From Berberis thunbergii (Eukaryota > Streptophyta > Magnoliopsida > Ranunculales > Berberidaceae), in the NCBI GenBank assembly GCA_003290165.1, contig QNQO01005814.1, positions 1 to 64,000 on the forward strand: DNA of 64,000 bases, given 5' to 3'. Of this stretch, positions 47,166-58,689 are shown one piece after another. Each line of letters opens with the position of its first letter. Within the stretch, counting starts at the first letter, position 1. The notes below the pieces were generated by a model. It was not told the origin of the DNA. It saw only the letters and a program-made list of their open reading frames with translations, and searched no databases. The position numbers and the translations under genes are program-made.

Positions 47166-48460
47166 ATGGTGACCACCAGATCATGCAATAATGGAGAACA
47201 AGGGGACAAGTCAAACGCTTAGACTGGCGTTAGACCACCGCTCCCAGCAACGCCGGTGACACACGAGCAGCAGGCTCACACCCCCATGCCAACAATAGCA
47301 ACGATAGACCCTAGGATGGATTTGATGTCGACACAAATACAATAGAATTCTAAAATAGTAAAGATTCTCATACAGCAAAACCCTCCACAAGTCAATGGAG
47401 ATCAGGAGCAGCACAGGCCCCAATCTCCAGAGAACACAGAGAGTCAAGCCCCAGCTAGTTCTCATTTGACTAGAGGTGGCGGTGTGGTCAACGCGGACCC
47501 AAACTTCAGAATAGACAAGCTCGCCCCGCAGAACGCCCTCTTCCGAGAGGCTCACGACCCTGACGTGCTATATCGCCTCTCTGTTCCACTGTTCGTGGAC
47601 CGCATTATGAACTAGGCTCTTCCAAAGAAGTTCACCCCTCCAAAGCTCGATTTCTATGACGGGACCGGCGACCCATTCGATCACTTGTGCCATTACCAAC
47701 ATGTAATGGCGCACAAGGAAGGTTCTGAGTCGGTGATGAGCAGAATGTTCCCTACTAGCCTAAAGAAGTTAGCATTGACATGGTTTCACAATCTCCCGCC
47801 AAATTCGATCGACTCATTCAAGACACTGGCCAAAGAATTCTTGACGCACTTTGTTAAAAGCCAGCGGATCAGGAAATGCCCACACTACATACTCTCTCTA
47901 AGGAAAAATCTAACAAAATACTAAAAGAGTATGTCACACACTTCAATGACAAGTTGATGTTCATTAACGACTGCAGCGATGACATGGTCGTGACAACTTT
48001 TACCGCGAGCCTATGGAAAGTTTTACGACTTCCTCACCTTGAAACCCCCTAGATATGGCAGAACTCTTGAAGGGTGCCTAGAGGTACATCACTCTGGAAG
48101 AGATGAAAACAACAAAGAAGGAAACTGAAGTAGAGAAGAAACCCTCCATTTCTAGGGACAAAAAGCAGAAAAAAAAAAATGAGAAGATGAAGAAATGAAC
48201 AAGCGAAAGCGCAACGAAAACAGCTCAGACTCTAGAGTGAAGATGCGCCAAATTGATTGGTTTGATGTCATTAATTCCATGAAAAACTAAGAAATCTAAA
48301 GTGCCCCCCAAAGCAACGTGAAGACCCCTCCAAACGTGACAACAACAAGTATTGCTCATACTACAAGAAGGGTGGCCACGACACCAATGACTGCAAGAGT
48401 CTAAGGTATGAGATCGAATACTAGATTCGCAAGGGAAAACTAAAAGAATTCATTGGTTAA
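47166..48460 (+). pseudogene. Gag of A2, decayed
   Basis: ATG at 47166 (MVTTRSCNNGEQ) matches A0. The gag core PPKLDFYDGTGDPFDHLCHY is at about 47637-47696. LKKLALTWFHNLPPNSIDSF is at about 47760-47820. The zinc-knuckle-like CSYYKKGGHDTNDCKSLRYEI is at about 48353-48415. Stops and frameshifts occur, for example near 47613 and 47923. Same role and order as in A0 and A1. Confidence 0.75.
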
Positions 48461-48639
48461 GAGAAATGACACGACCGAACCAAGAAATGGGAGAGGCAGT
48501 CAAAGAGATTGAGAATGAGACTCCGAGCATAATATATGTCCTTCACAAAATTGGAGCAGAAGAAGACCAGTCGAATAGGTCCCGCAAACAAACTCTACTG
48601 GAGATGCAAACACATCCGGAAACGAGGACAGACTCGCAT

Positions 48640-49170
48640 ACTACTCGAGGTTGCAGAGCTCCATCCCACCTTGACCTTCATAGACAAAGACCTTGAAGGA
48701 GTCCGCGCACCACACAATGATGCTCTTGTCATATCGGTCTCTATCGTAGGGTGGGAAGTAAGGAGGGTCTTGGTAGACATGGGAAGCTCCCTCATTGTCA
48801 TGTTCTACAATGTGTTTCACAGTATGGACCTCAAGGAGGATAACCTGACATCCTCCAGTTACCCACTGATTGGATTCAGTGGAGAGAAATGTTTTTCAAT
48901 CGGGAAGATAAGATTAGCAGTGGTGGCAGGAGAGCCACGATTAAGAAAGGTCGTGTTCTTGGACTTCATGGTGGTACATGTGACGTCTACCTAAAACCTC
49001 ATCCTGGGAAAACCATGGCTTTACCAAATGAAAGTAGTAGTCTCCACCCTTCACCAATGCATCAAGCATACAGCTAACCACTCGGATACGACAATTCATA
49101 GGGACCAACCAACGGCACAAAGCTGCCATTATGCTACACTGAAGCAGATAGAATGTTCCTAGATCCAACT
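48640..49170 (+). pseudogene. Aspartic protease of A2
   Basis: The active site reads RRVLVDMGSSLIVMFYN with the Asp codon at 48776-48778; the Thr of DTG is Met here. YPLIGFSGEKCFSIGKIRLA follows, then a degraded ILGKPWLYQMKVVV near 48996-49037 after a frameshift. The frame 48536-48994 is open for 152 codons. The domain joins gag as in A1, and nothing RT-like follows. Confidence 0.7.
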
Positions 49171-51740
49171 GGAGCCCACAGGGCAAGTTGAACAGAAGCC
49201 AAACCCAGTAATTGCGGAAAAGTCACTCCACCAACACAGACAAAATCCCAATAGCGGTGGCTCAACTTAGCAATAAAGAACATTCAAGCATCACAAGAAC
49301 AATCCCACTTCAACCCGACAAAGCGGAGAAGTCATTGCAGATGGGAGCAAAACCCGACAACTACCAGTGGGCGCAAAAGGAACCTCTCACGCAAGGTTTA
49401 CTTTTCAGTAACCTCAACGGCGTCAACGAAACTTGGCAGTTCACTGAAGGTACTAACGATCCAAGCAAGGGCCATGCTACATGGGATGTTAGCCCCAGCT
49501 TACGAAACCTGACTAGGGACAAGCATTCTAGCTCAAATACAACGCATGTGTTGGGCTGCCACGGTTCGCTCATGTAAGCAACCGCAATTGACGATCAGAT
49601 ATGCAACTTAAGTTTCCAATGGCTTACCTTAAGGATGAGCTACGGTCTAGGTAGCGTAACCCACTACCAAACCATCCGCAGAACACCCACTATTGGATGT
49701 AACCGAGCGATGGTGACTCTGAGACCTCACAGAATAACATGTCAGAATCATTCGCAACATAAATGGTCAAACTCTCAACAGTAGACAAACCACTCGGCTT
49801 CCTACTAACCCAACCAGACCTGTGTAAAAGTAAAACGACAAGTCAAAACGGAAAGCGCGCAACAAGGAGACCAACATAATAGGGTACAAAGCGTACTCAA
49901 TATAAAGTTGTTTTCATTAACAGTTGAAACAAAAAGTGCAAATGTACAAAATATACTCCTCGTCAATAGGAGGTACAAATATGGGGGAACTAGGCTTGGT
50001 AGGATAAGGAGCAAGAGTTGTGTCCGTACGTGCCTCAATTTGAGTGCCATGGTCCAGATCACCCTCTTCTTCTAATGACGCAGAAACCACTACAAAGTCT
50101 GCTTAAGACATCTTCTTATAACAAGCAAGGTCCCGTTCCAGATGTTCTTCCTTAATCAGTGCTAGCAATTCTAATCTCCCATGCACGACCCAACGGAATT
50201 CACACTTGCCTTGCGCCTTGCGAAGTTCTTCCATACGCACCTTTGCTTCAACAAGTTCATGCTTCAACAACTCTAGTTTGTCGGTCAGCACATCAACCTG
50301 AGACTGCTCCGTAGCTAGGCTATTCTTAACTGCGATGAGATCATGTTGCTCCAAACGAAGTTGGTCCCCAGCTTTCCTCGCTTCCCGAGCATTTAATTCC
50401 ACATCAGCCTTTAACTTCTATCTCTGAGCAACCCATTCAACTTCCTTCATGGTGTTCTCCTCAACAAAAGATCGCAACTCATAGTACATCTTAGCCGCAG
50501 CTTCCTATGCAACTTCCAGATCATGGTAGACCAGGTCCAACTCTTGCCTGAATTTGTCCCTCACGGACATCTTCTCTGCTAAATCAGACTCAAGGGCTTT
50601 CAAACAAACCCTCTTAGTCTCGGTGACAATGGTTGATTGTTCCAGCCTCTTCTCCTCAATTTGCTTCCTCAACAACTCAATCTCGAAAAGTGCATCAAAA
50701 TAAACCTTCTACATAGTTGAGAGAACACTCTCCATGGTGTACACCCTCTCACAGGCTGACTTAACTTACATACCAGCAACCACCACCTGGCTCAAATGGG
50801 ACATCCCCAGCATAAGGTGCTCAAACCCTTATCCATACGCCTTTCCAGTGTATCCTTCTCGGGTTTTGGAGTGTGGTCCATCAGCCAGCTGTAGTGCCTG
50901 CTTATGTGTTTCCTTGAAGCATAGTCCACGATAACCTTCTGGAGTGAACAAACTTATCCGCGCATCTGGATGGAGCTCTCTCGGAGGTAGAATAACGCCA
51001 ACACCGCTCTTTGTAGTCACAATCGCACCTAAGCCCTCATCCAATGCCTTCCTTTTGTCATCAGCAGTCGACCCTTTATTGCCAGCCGACTCAGTGGAAT
51101 CTAAAGGAAGTGAATTGTCCAACGGATCCTCCATCACCTGATATGTAGCCTGGAACGAGATAGGTAATAATGTGGATTATAAGAGGAATGGCCCACACGA
51201 CCGCGACCACTGTCTGCCAATCCACCAGCGGAACGATTGAACTCTGGGACCTCAAGCGAATCCTCATCAAAACTTTCAAGTAAAACGGTTTTGAATTGGT
51301 CAGCACCAGTAGAAGTCGCCATAGCAACCAACATCAACTTCTCGCTCAAAGCTTCAACATGCTCGATACTCAGCTTTGACGCATCATCAACCCCTGCTAA
51401 TCGCAGGTGTTCCTTCTCCCAGCCAGATACTTCAGCCTCTACCTTGGCAGGCTAGTCAGGTTCACGCTCCTCCCTCAATGGAGCAAACCGTTTGGGAGCT
51501 GGCTCAGCCCCATCGCGAGACCTCTTCAAACTTATAAAGAAGGCAAAGATCTCAGAATCCTTGTCAGACAAGGCATGAGCCTTAACTTTGAAAGACATCC
51601 TTGTTACTGGAAGGGGATCCACCTTCATACTTAACATTCGGTGCTCTATAGAGAATTGGGGCCATGTGCCAATTGGCCCATAGTCCATTGTAACTAAAGT
51701 TAGTAGAACAGATAATGTCTTTCACCCTTATCCACGACAC

Positions 51741-51745
51741 GTCGT
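51741..51745 (+). repeat. Left target duplication of the LTR chimera
   Basis: GTCGT, repeated exactly at 53465-53469. The A2 text reads through (CACGTCGT then GGAATGTC) when the insert is ignored, as in A1 (AAGTCGTGGGATTTC). Confidence 0.7.
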
Positions 51746-53464
51746 TGATAGGGGCATAACTAGGCTATTTTTGGTACCATATTTCTATATATATTTTTAG
51801 CTATTACTTGTTAATTATGGTACTAATTGTTATTTTCATGTTTGTGTAGGTTTCCAATTACAATATTTTAAAATATAAGCAAATTGGCAATTTATGAATA
51901 CTAATTGTACAAGGAAATCACACAAGCAAGGAAACCACACCAACAAGGAAACCACAGAAAGAAGAAAACAAGAATAAAAAGGGGACAATACCTGGCTTTG
52001 AGATATTATCCATCCATCCATCCACAGCCTCCATCACACCCATCGTCACCTCGCCAAACCCTAGCCCACCATCGCAGACTTTTCTTCATCATCATCCACG
52101 CTTACAAACCCTAGCCGTCGTCACTCGGAATCGATCCACAGCATTTACAACCTCCTCTTCCATTTAGCCATAGCCTCCTGATCCACAACCGCAAGCCTTT
52201 CTTCATAATCCATCCACGACTTTCCTCGCCAAACCCTAGTCATCATCACCCAACCTCACCGTCTTCATCTTTCTCTCGCCTGACTCCCTTATCGCCATCA
52301 CCATCAGAACCTCCTCGCACGGAAACCCTCATCCTTCCCTTTTCGTCCCTTCTCACCCGTTCTCAGCCAAAGCCACCCATCGCTATCCCCCTCACACTGG
52401 ATCAGGAGTTGAAGATATCAGGAGAGTTGAAGAAGCGGATCACGAAGTGAGCAAGGAGTAAGAAGAGGTCACGCTATTCACACCCTAGTTTTCACTCAAT
52501 ACCAGCACGAATCAGGCTACAGTTGTTTTATAAATTAATTGAATTTAATCTTCCTTGCTATTAGTGATTGTGTTTTGTGTAACTGCTTTATAGAGAACTT
52601 TTCTTTGTATGTTTGTTAAGGTGGCCAACTTAGTAAGCATGTTAGGATCTGGGGCTAGAGTATATGAGAGTTTCACCTAATTGTTATAATCTTATATTCA
52701 CAAGTAGTAAATACCAAGGAACGTTGGTAAGGTTAAGTAGAAACCTAGGCAAGAACAAGATGTTGATCATATTTGTAATTGCCTAGTCATTGTTCATATT
52801 TTCCACAAAACTTAATGATCTTAGATTGTTGTCTAACTTGTGATTCCTGTTTAGATAGCATGATAAAAATAGTTTGAAAGCGACGCTTAGTTTAATTCAA
52901 CGAACTTGGAAAAATAATAAGATTAATGCAGTGCGGTCACGATTAGTCTTGAGCATTGTCTCTCACGAGTTAGCAAGTGATTATTGAAGATTGATTTATA
53001 AGCATATGTTTGGTGTGTGGAGATAAACCCTTAGCTAATTTCTCATCTTTGTCATCCCTTTAGTTTTATTATCTTTATAGTAATTTTCATAGTTATTATC
53101 ATACTTTAATTTAGAAAATCCAATCCCCTTTTATTTAATTAATTAGGTTTTTAGTTGTCTTTTAGTTATTATTATTGCTAATTGACAAGCCCTCTAATCC
53201 CCGGTCTAGAACGATCCCTACTTATTCAATACTACAATCACAAAGTAGGGTATTAAGTTGTGTGCTACTAAAATAGCGCATCAGCTGCAATTTCCTAAGA
53301 AGGCCAGCATCATCAATGTTGATATTGAAAGTCTTAATATCCCAATGCACCTTATGTTCTAGCTGAACCGGTAAATGACACGGTTTCCCATATACAATCC
53401 GAAAGGGAGACATCCCTATAGGTGTCTTATATGTTGTTCGATATGCCCATAAAGCATCATCAAG
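51746..53464. mobile_element. Chimeric insert: LTR (51746-53283) joined to antisense gypsy integrase piece
   Basis: The first 1538 bp run TGATAGGGGCATAAC to AATAGCGCATCA, a TG...CA unit with the length and text (GAACGATCCCTACTTATT) of an Athila-side gypsy LTR. Directly joined, 53284-53464 encodes on the reverse strand LDDALWAYRTTYKTPIGMSP and CHLPVQLEHKVHWDI, the C-terminal part of a plant gypsy integrase. A perfect 5-bp GTCGT duplication flanks the whole, so both parts appear to have arrived together. The LTR holds CCTAGCC-rich leader-like text and an ATCC microsatellite near 52010. Confidence 0.65.
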
Positions 53465-53527
53465 GTCGTGGAATGTCTTCATAGTGTCTTACTCTTCCGG
53501 AGAAATAGGAGTAGTAGGGAAACCTCC

Positions 53528-53597
53528 CTACAAAAAAACACATGCGATGATGAACATATAATCAATGCAACGAAATCAAAGGTGAAACAATACTTAC
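53528..53597 (-). other. Probable intron in the A2 antisense gene
   Basis: Donor CTTC/GTAAGT at 53597-53592 and acceptor TTTTTTTGTAG/GG ending at 53528. The length is 70 nt, near the plant minimum. The reading frame stays open from the KQELKQLR codons into the text after the acceptor. A1 keeps a weaker donor (GTAAAT) but its acceptor is degraded. Confidence 0.5.
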
Positions 53598-54224
53598 GAA
53601 GTTGTTTGAGCTCCTGCTTAAGCGGACGACCTTTGAATGTGAAGTACTTTGAATTCGAAGGAGCCAAGTAGCAATATTCCTGTCAGAACTTGAAATTATC
53701 TAGCTACTTCCTGAAGCAAGCCAACGACGTAATTTTGCAAACGGCATCATTCAGCCGAGGGGAAGTCAGCAACTGGATCACTCTCGGAGTCATGCGGACA
53801 TTGGCATCCTTCGCACTGATCAATATGAGAAAGATAATCTTGCACCCATTAGGTACCAAATGGGCATGAGGGATTCCAAGAAAATCCAAGAAGCCCCAGA
53901 TCTTGTCAAGAACAGGAAAACAGACTCCAGTTTGAAGTATCCCGCGGTGCAAACAAATGAACCCTTTCGAAACAAACATTGGCGTCTGATCATCACTCAG
54001 AGTGTAGAATGGCAGGTCCTCAGGGACCCCGAATGTCTTTCGAACATCAGCAAGGTCCGATTAAAAACTGACCTATCTTCAAATAACTAGAGCCCATAAG
54101 CTAATCATCAAGATGATTTTGGCGAGCCATGAAAAAGTTGAACAAATTTTCAATCAAAAGATGAACAAAATAGAGTTTCTAAAAGCAAAGAAATGAAAGA
54201 GTGAATCTCTATAGAAAGGGAGAT

Positions 54225-54233
54225 CTATATAGG
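54225..54233 (-). promoter_or_regulatory. TATA box of the A2 antisense gene
   Basis: CCTATATAG on the reverse strand, about 95 nt before the ATG at 54130 and outside the LTR. Confidence 0.55.
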
Positions 54234-54393
54234 GATTAGTTTCCCGCCTCTTCTCTACTGAGCTGATGCACACTTAATTAATTAAGCGCGCGGCTCGAGC
54301 AACGATTCAGACTCAATCATCATGAGCGACATATCTATTCAAGAAATGACTTAGTGAACCAATGCAATGACCCACTAACTCGGTAGGAGTAGC

Positions 54394-55044
54394 TAATGAT
54401 ACACAAAAATGACCTCTCTTCTACACCGTAAACGTGTCATGATGATCTTGAGAAATAGCATGCCCAAGCGTTAGACCAGCACTGATTCCGCCAAAGCAGA
54501 TTCAAGCCCACTCAATGCAGCCTGCTAAGCTCACGTGTCTCACAGTTGTCCTCAATACATGTAAGCCCTACTAAGGCAAGTATCTTGGGGATCAGTTTCG
54601 AACAGGCAAGACAGCAACACTTTGCTTTCAACTAGGAAGCAAATATCAAAGTATACGTCGCGCATGAAAACTTCTATCTATGGACGACACTTTGATTGAG
54701 AATTATCTCTCGTGTATCTAGGAGCGCAAGTCTAACAGGGAAACTTCTCTCCATAGCACAACTCCTAATTTGATAAGGATCTCCACGAAGATCTTCTTCC
54801 CTAAACTACGCCACTGATGGCCTCGTCGAACAAGGACTCCAACATTATAAATAAGACATGAGGTTGGTAAGCTAAGGTACGCTACAAATTCCTTGTTTAC
54901 AACATTACGACTTCCTCATATCCATGTCTGACTTTAGCACGGGAGTGTCATCGACCACTACAACGGTGGTCCATGGCTTACGTGCGTTCCTTGTGCATGT
55001 CAGCAGGTCAAAGTCAAAGCAGGGAACAAAAATCGACTACATCA
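54394..55044 (+). repeat. 3' LTR of A2
   Basis: 651 bp from TAATGATACACA (TG mutated to TA) to GACTACATCA, with a TATA box near 54846. It is preceded by the polypurine tract GGTAGGAGTAGC. Confidence 0.85.
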
Positions 55045-55735
55045 GTTTTCTTTTAGACCATCATGTGGTGGAAGTGTCTCAGGTGATTAGTTGGGTCGGT
55101 AGTACCATCATATACTTCAAACTTTGGCGGAGTGAACTTTTTGCATTGTTGTTTTCATGAGGGCGTTGGAGAATGGCGGCTTGGCTAACTCATATAGTAT
55201 GTCAGGATCCGTGACTCCTATTCTAAACGAGATTTCAGCAAGTATTCCATCACACTGTGGAGTCCTGTCTTGGGGGAGCTCATTGTTCTAGAAGTTTCCC
55301 TGTTGGGGTTCTGTTGAAGTTTTGTCACTCCCTTGAGTTCGGTTATCAAAGTTTTGTTGGGGCGGTACTTGAACAGGGTCAGTTGGCTAGATGCGCTTTT
55401 GGATGATTATTCCAGCATCTTTGTCATGTAGTTCATCTGGGTCATGAACGAGTCTACCCGAGGATCTGTGGCAGCGTCGCCTGATGTCTGGGTTGTTGCA
55501 TGTTGTGGATCTGGATTCTCGGGCGCCATCGATCCAATGATTCAGGTTGCTCCTTGTTCGTGAGTTATTTGTGAGGCATGTTGCCAGTAAGAGAGTTGTT
55601 GCTATCATCGTTGGGTTGAGGATCTGTAGAATGTGTCATTTGTTCTTGCTGCTTGTTGAGCTTCTATCAGATTGTGGTGAACTTTGTCACTGTGGATCTT
55701 ATTTTTTAGAAAGGAAACTCATCATTCCCCATGGA
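55045..55735 (-). pseudogene. Gag of family B, N-terminal half
   Basis: Downward from the 5' LTR: leader, DSFMTQMNYMTKMLE near 55390-55450, and KFTPPKFEVYDGTTDPTNHL with HFHHMMV near 55055-55125 after a frameshift. It breaks at 55045 where A2 is inserted and continues at 46399. Stops are present. Confidence 0.7.
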
Positions 55736-55745
55736 CGACGCCAAA
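55735..55745 (-). promoter_or_regulatory. Primer-binding site of family B
   Basis: TGGCGTCGTCC on the reverse strand just after the LTR end. It resembles the A1 site TGGCGCCGTCC. Confidence 0.5.
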
Positions 55746-55746
55746 C

Positions 55747-56316
55747 TGATGCGTCCAAAAATCGTCCTACTGTAAGTTTGACTTGCAAAACAGATGTTAG
55801 ACTGCCAAGGACCACCATTTTGGTGACTAAAGGCACTCCGATGCTTAAAATCAACAACTATGTTTGAATAATGATGTAAATATGGACAAACTCAATTAAA
55901 GTTGTTTACCTGTGTCGAATTTACCGTTTACCTTTTATAATGGTCGCGGTTAATTCTCTGCGTGACTTAAGCATGTGAGGCGCAACAGAAGGAGATTGTT
56001 TTCGTAACAGTCTCCTCCTTAATGGAGATGTGTCCATGGAGGCGTAACTCCCTCCACGACTCTTTTTGGTGCAACGTTCTTCTTCTTTATGAGAGAACTC
56101 GTGTTGGGCCTAGATTCGGGCTTTGATTCGTTCGGGCCTGGGTTAGGGCTTCGTTTATATCTTCTCATTAGTGGGCCTTGTATGGGTCTTTGTGATTGGC
56201 TTTATTCTTCTTGGGTTTTATAAGCTAGCCCAACATATTGGATGTCATATCCTTGTGATAGATGTTCTCTGCCACGTGTACGGCTGTGAATATCGATATA
56301 TTTTGATGTATCATAA
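55747..56316 (-). repeat. 5' LTR of family B
   Basis: About 570 bp, reverse strand, from TTATGATACATC (TG mutated) to TTTGGACGCATCA. It aligns with 40406-40960. Confidence 0.85.
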
Positions 56317-56370
56317 AAAATATTTTGAGTATTGAAGGCACAAGGAATTTAAGTATACACATATTCCCTA
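56317..56370 (+). repeat. Tandem array of Helitron-like monomers, segment 3 (last end)
   Basis: AATATTTTGAGTATTGAAGG followed by CACAAGGAAT and CCCTAG continues the monomer interrupted at 40405 and supplies its CTAG end near 56364. Confidence 0.5.
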
Positions 56371-56626
56371 GTATACATTACATGTCTAACTCTAACAAGT
56401 TGGGTATTTAAGTAAAGTGTGTTTGTGAGTGTTGAGATTGGAACCCAAGACCTCTACCTCCTCTTGTGCAAGAAATGTGATTTCTCGAAATATATCGAAA
56501 TTATCCTGAGAACAGAAATAAATATTTTAATCTCTGCATATTTTAATATGCTATAATGTTATTTTAGTATCAAAAGTTTGTTATGTGAGTGATTCTTATT
56601 TAATATGTAGTTGAGTGATACTACAC
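56371..56626. other. Unassigned
   Basis: AT-rich; nothing recognised. Confidence 0.3.
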
Positions 56627-56770
56627 TGCACCGGGATTGTGCCCGGTTTTTGTGCCTGGTGCTACCAGGCACCATTGATATGCCTCGAGATAGGCATATG
56701 TTCATATCGCGAGGAATATCAACGGTGGCTGGTAACACCAGGCACGAAAACCGGGCACAATCCCGGTGCA
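56627..56770. mobile_element. Foldback MITE, 144 bp
   Basis: TGCACCGGGATTGTGCCCGG at the left is matched in inverted order by CCGGGCACAATCCCGGTGCA at the right. The pairing continues through the TTTTTGTGCCTGGTG region for nearly 50 bp with few mismatches. A second small palindrome (TGCCTCGAGATAGGCATA) sits in the loop. Target duplication unclear. RNA from it would form a long hairpin. Confidence 0.75.
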
Positions 56771-58689
56771 CTTAAGAATTCCCGTATGTAGTTTGTATGA
56801 CACTACGAGTCGTGTGACACTTTTTATGTAGTATTTAAGAATTTAAAATACATAACTTGTATAATTAAATTTGAAATCACAACCGAAATTTTTACGCTTT
56901 TCTACACAAAATAAAATATTTCTTAAAATCAGGGGATCAAAATTAACTCGAAAAACGAAATCACAATCCTTGCTCTTGTGTGCTATTTGAATAGTTCCAC
57001 ATCAAGTGTGGAAATCTCCTTTGACGTACATATATGAGAAGTTGGGCTTACAATCACACGCGCACACGCACACCGCGACCTCACACTGAGCCAGACTTGA
57101 TTCGGTGTCTAGTACATCTTTTTAGACAAAAGTTTTGACCTTTGCCTTGACTTTGATCAAAACCCTATACTGTTTTGCAAACAAGTTTTCAGATAAAGGT
57201 TTTGATTTCATCTCTTGGTTTTCTTTGGGAAAACGAAGTGCGAGTTAATAAAGTTTACAATGTCCTGTCATTGTTTCTTATTGAGTGTAAATCAACAAAA
57301 ACATATCTCCTTCGTGATTGTTGTATTCTGAAGGTGGAGTTCGTCTCTTCTGCAAACTAAGTAATGAAGATGCACTTATCACTTAAAGAGAGAGTGATCC
57401 ATGCCTCAGCCACTCTCTTCATCATCCGGATATGTGCATGCCTTTATAAGTACTCAGTTGAACTATAATAACACAATTACATTTTCCTTCGTGATGTACC
57501 AATATGTGTAAAACCATCCCAATATTGTGGTGTTACACATCTGAATGAATCTGCAGTTCCTTTATAGCATACTCTTATTGCATTGAATTCCTAAACATCA
57601 ATGTATGTCCAAATAGTCTCCCCTCTGCCATGGAAACAACAACGAAGAGCAGTGAGAGCAGCAAAATCAAATTAAAAGCAAGAACGACTTCTTGTTAGCC
57701 ATTTCGCCCTGACCAAACAAAATTGTCTAACTTGTTTCTATATAGTTTAGGTATTCAAAACTTATTTGCTAACTAATTTATATTAGATGTGTTGTACATG
57801 AGATAACTTATAGGTCTGTTTAAAAGGATGATTTTTTGTTGCACTTGAAGCATTCTCTTTACATTGTTTGAAATAACAGACTGGAAGATTTTTCAAAAGA
57901 CTTGGTAAAAACATTCTCGGTTGGAATATATTATATTTGTAATAAATCCTCACAATTAATTATATATAATTATCCATTTTAAATATTTAGTGACTTCAAT
58001 TATTTGACAAACATGGAAAGCTCTAAACAGGTTCCCCTTGACATTGGAATATTGGGTTGGTATAATAAAAGAATCAATTTTTATAAATAAGAAATCCACG
58101 TATCGGTTACACGCTACTCATTGGTAATGGCTCTCAATGAAATTTGGGGTCATCATCAATATTAGGGATGTTGCAGCTCCTAATGCTTACAAAAAAACAT
58201 GGGTTTTAAATGCTTCTAATGCCTCCAATATTCACAAAACAATCAAATTAAAGCTTTTCCTACTTCTAATGCCTCGTAAGTTTCATAAACAAGGAATTAG
58301 AGACAGCAAAATTGAGGCTTTTGTTAATTGTAAATTCAATCAAACAAGAAGCGAATGAAATTAGGGTCTCTACTCATTCTAATACCTTTTATATTCAATT
58401 GAACAAGACGCAAATAGAACAAATCAGGGCTACTGGAGCCCTTGATCATCAATCGTCAACAACATTAATTAGCTTCCAATTTCTTCAAAACCCCCTCTCT
58501 CGATTTCGCTAACCCAGTCTTGATTGTCTGCAAGTTCTTCAGGTCTTCAGTTTTGCCAGTTTGTAGATTCTCCTACAAAAGCCACTTTTCTTCTACCTCC
58601 CCATTGAGGTAATGGAGAAGCACAGTTTCCATTGAAGAAGAATGGGGTCCAAGAAAATAAGGCTTAGCATTCCAGAACCAGTGAGAACA
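56771..58689. other. Unassigned, no gene recognised
   Basis: Mixed AT-rich sequence. A CGCACACGCACAC stretch lies near 57059. Short frames at 57175-57360, 58137-58358 and 58312-58512 have no motif. A 26-codon frame starting ATGGGGTCC at 58642 precedes the duplicated block. Confidence 0.35.

Larger units (their letters stand above)
49918..54130 (-). pseudogene. Antisense gene of A2, split by an LTR chimera
   Basis: Start ATG at 54130 (MARQNHLDD, then stop) downstream of a TATA box. FGVPEDLPFYTLSDDQTPMF, FPVLDKIWGFLDFL and GIPHAHLVPNG (53842-53877) match A1 closely. TPRVIQLLTSPRLNDA follows, as in A1. KYFTFKGRPLKQELKQLR leads to a splice donor at 53597. After the insert, coiled-coil segments (51452-50103) match those of A1. 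The end reads EEYILYICTFC then stop at 49918. Frameshifts and the insertion make it dead, yet the domain order is the same as in A1 and family B. Product unknown. Confidence 0.6.
46400..55044 (+). mobile_element. Family A gypsy copy A2, inserted in family B gag
   Basis: 8.6 kb with 5' LTR (46400-47091), PBS, gag, protease, antisense gene (49918-54130) and 3' LTR (54394-55044). It has the same order as A1 but lacks the roughly 2.6 kb spacer with tandem repeats. A 1.7 kb LTR chimera (51746-53464) interrupts the antisense gene. No RT or integrase of its own. The reverse-strand integrase piece at 53284-53464 belongs to the inserted chimera. Confidence 0.9.
40406..56316 (-). mobile_element. Family B gypsy element, both LTRs, split by copy A2
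   Basis: On the reverse strand: 5' LTR (55747-56316), PBS, gag (55735 to 45400, interrupted by A2 at 46400-55044), repeat-rich spacer, antisense gene (41297-43617), 3' LTR (40406-40960). It has gag with a zinc knuckle but no protease, RT, RNase H or integrase visible, so it is non-autonomous. It sits inside a Helitron-like monomer: array text ending TCAAAGC at 40405 continues as AAAATATTTTGAGTATTGAAGG after 56316. Flanking 5-mers AAAGC and AAAAT are similar but not identical. Confidence 0.85.

Noticed and set aside
53222..53482. Integrase of A2 itself
   Set aside because: The piece lies within the GTCGT-bounded insert and is absent at the matching place in A1.
56559..56771. 70-codon reverse-strand frame
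   Set aside because: It is generated by the inverted repeat of the foldback element.
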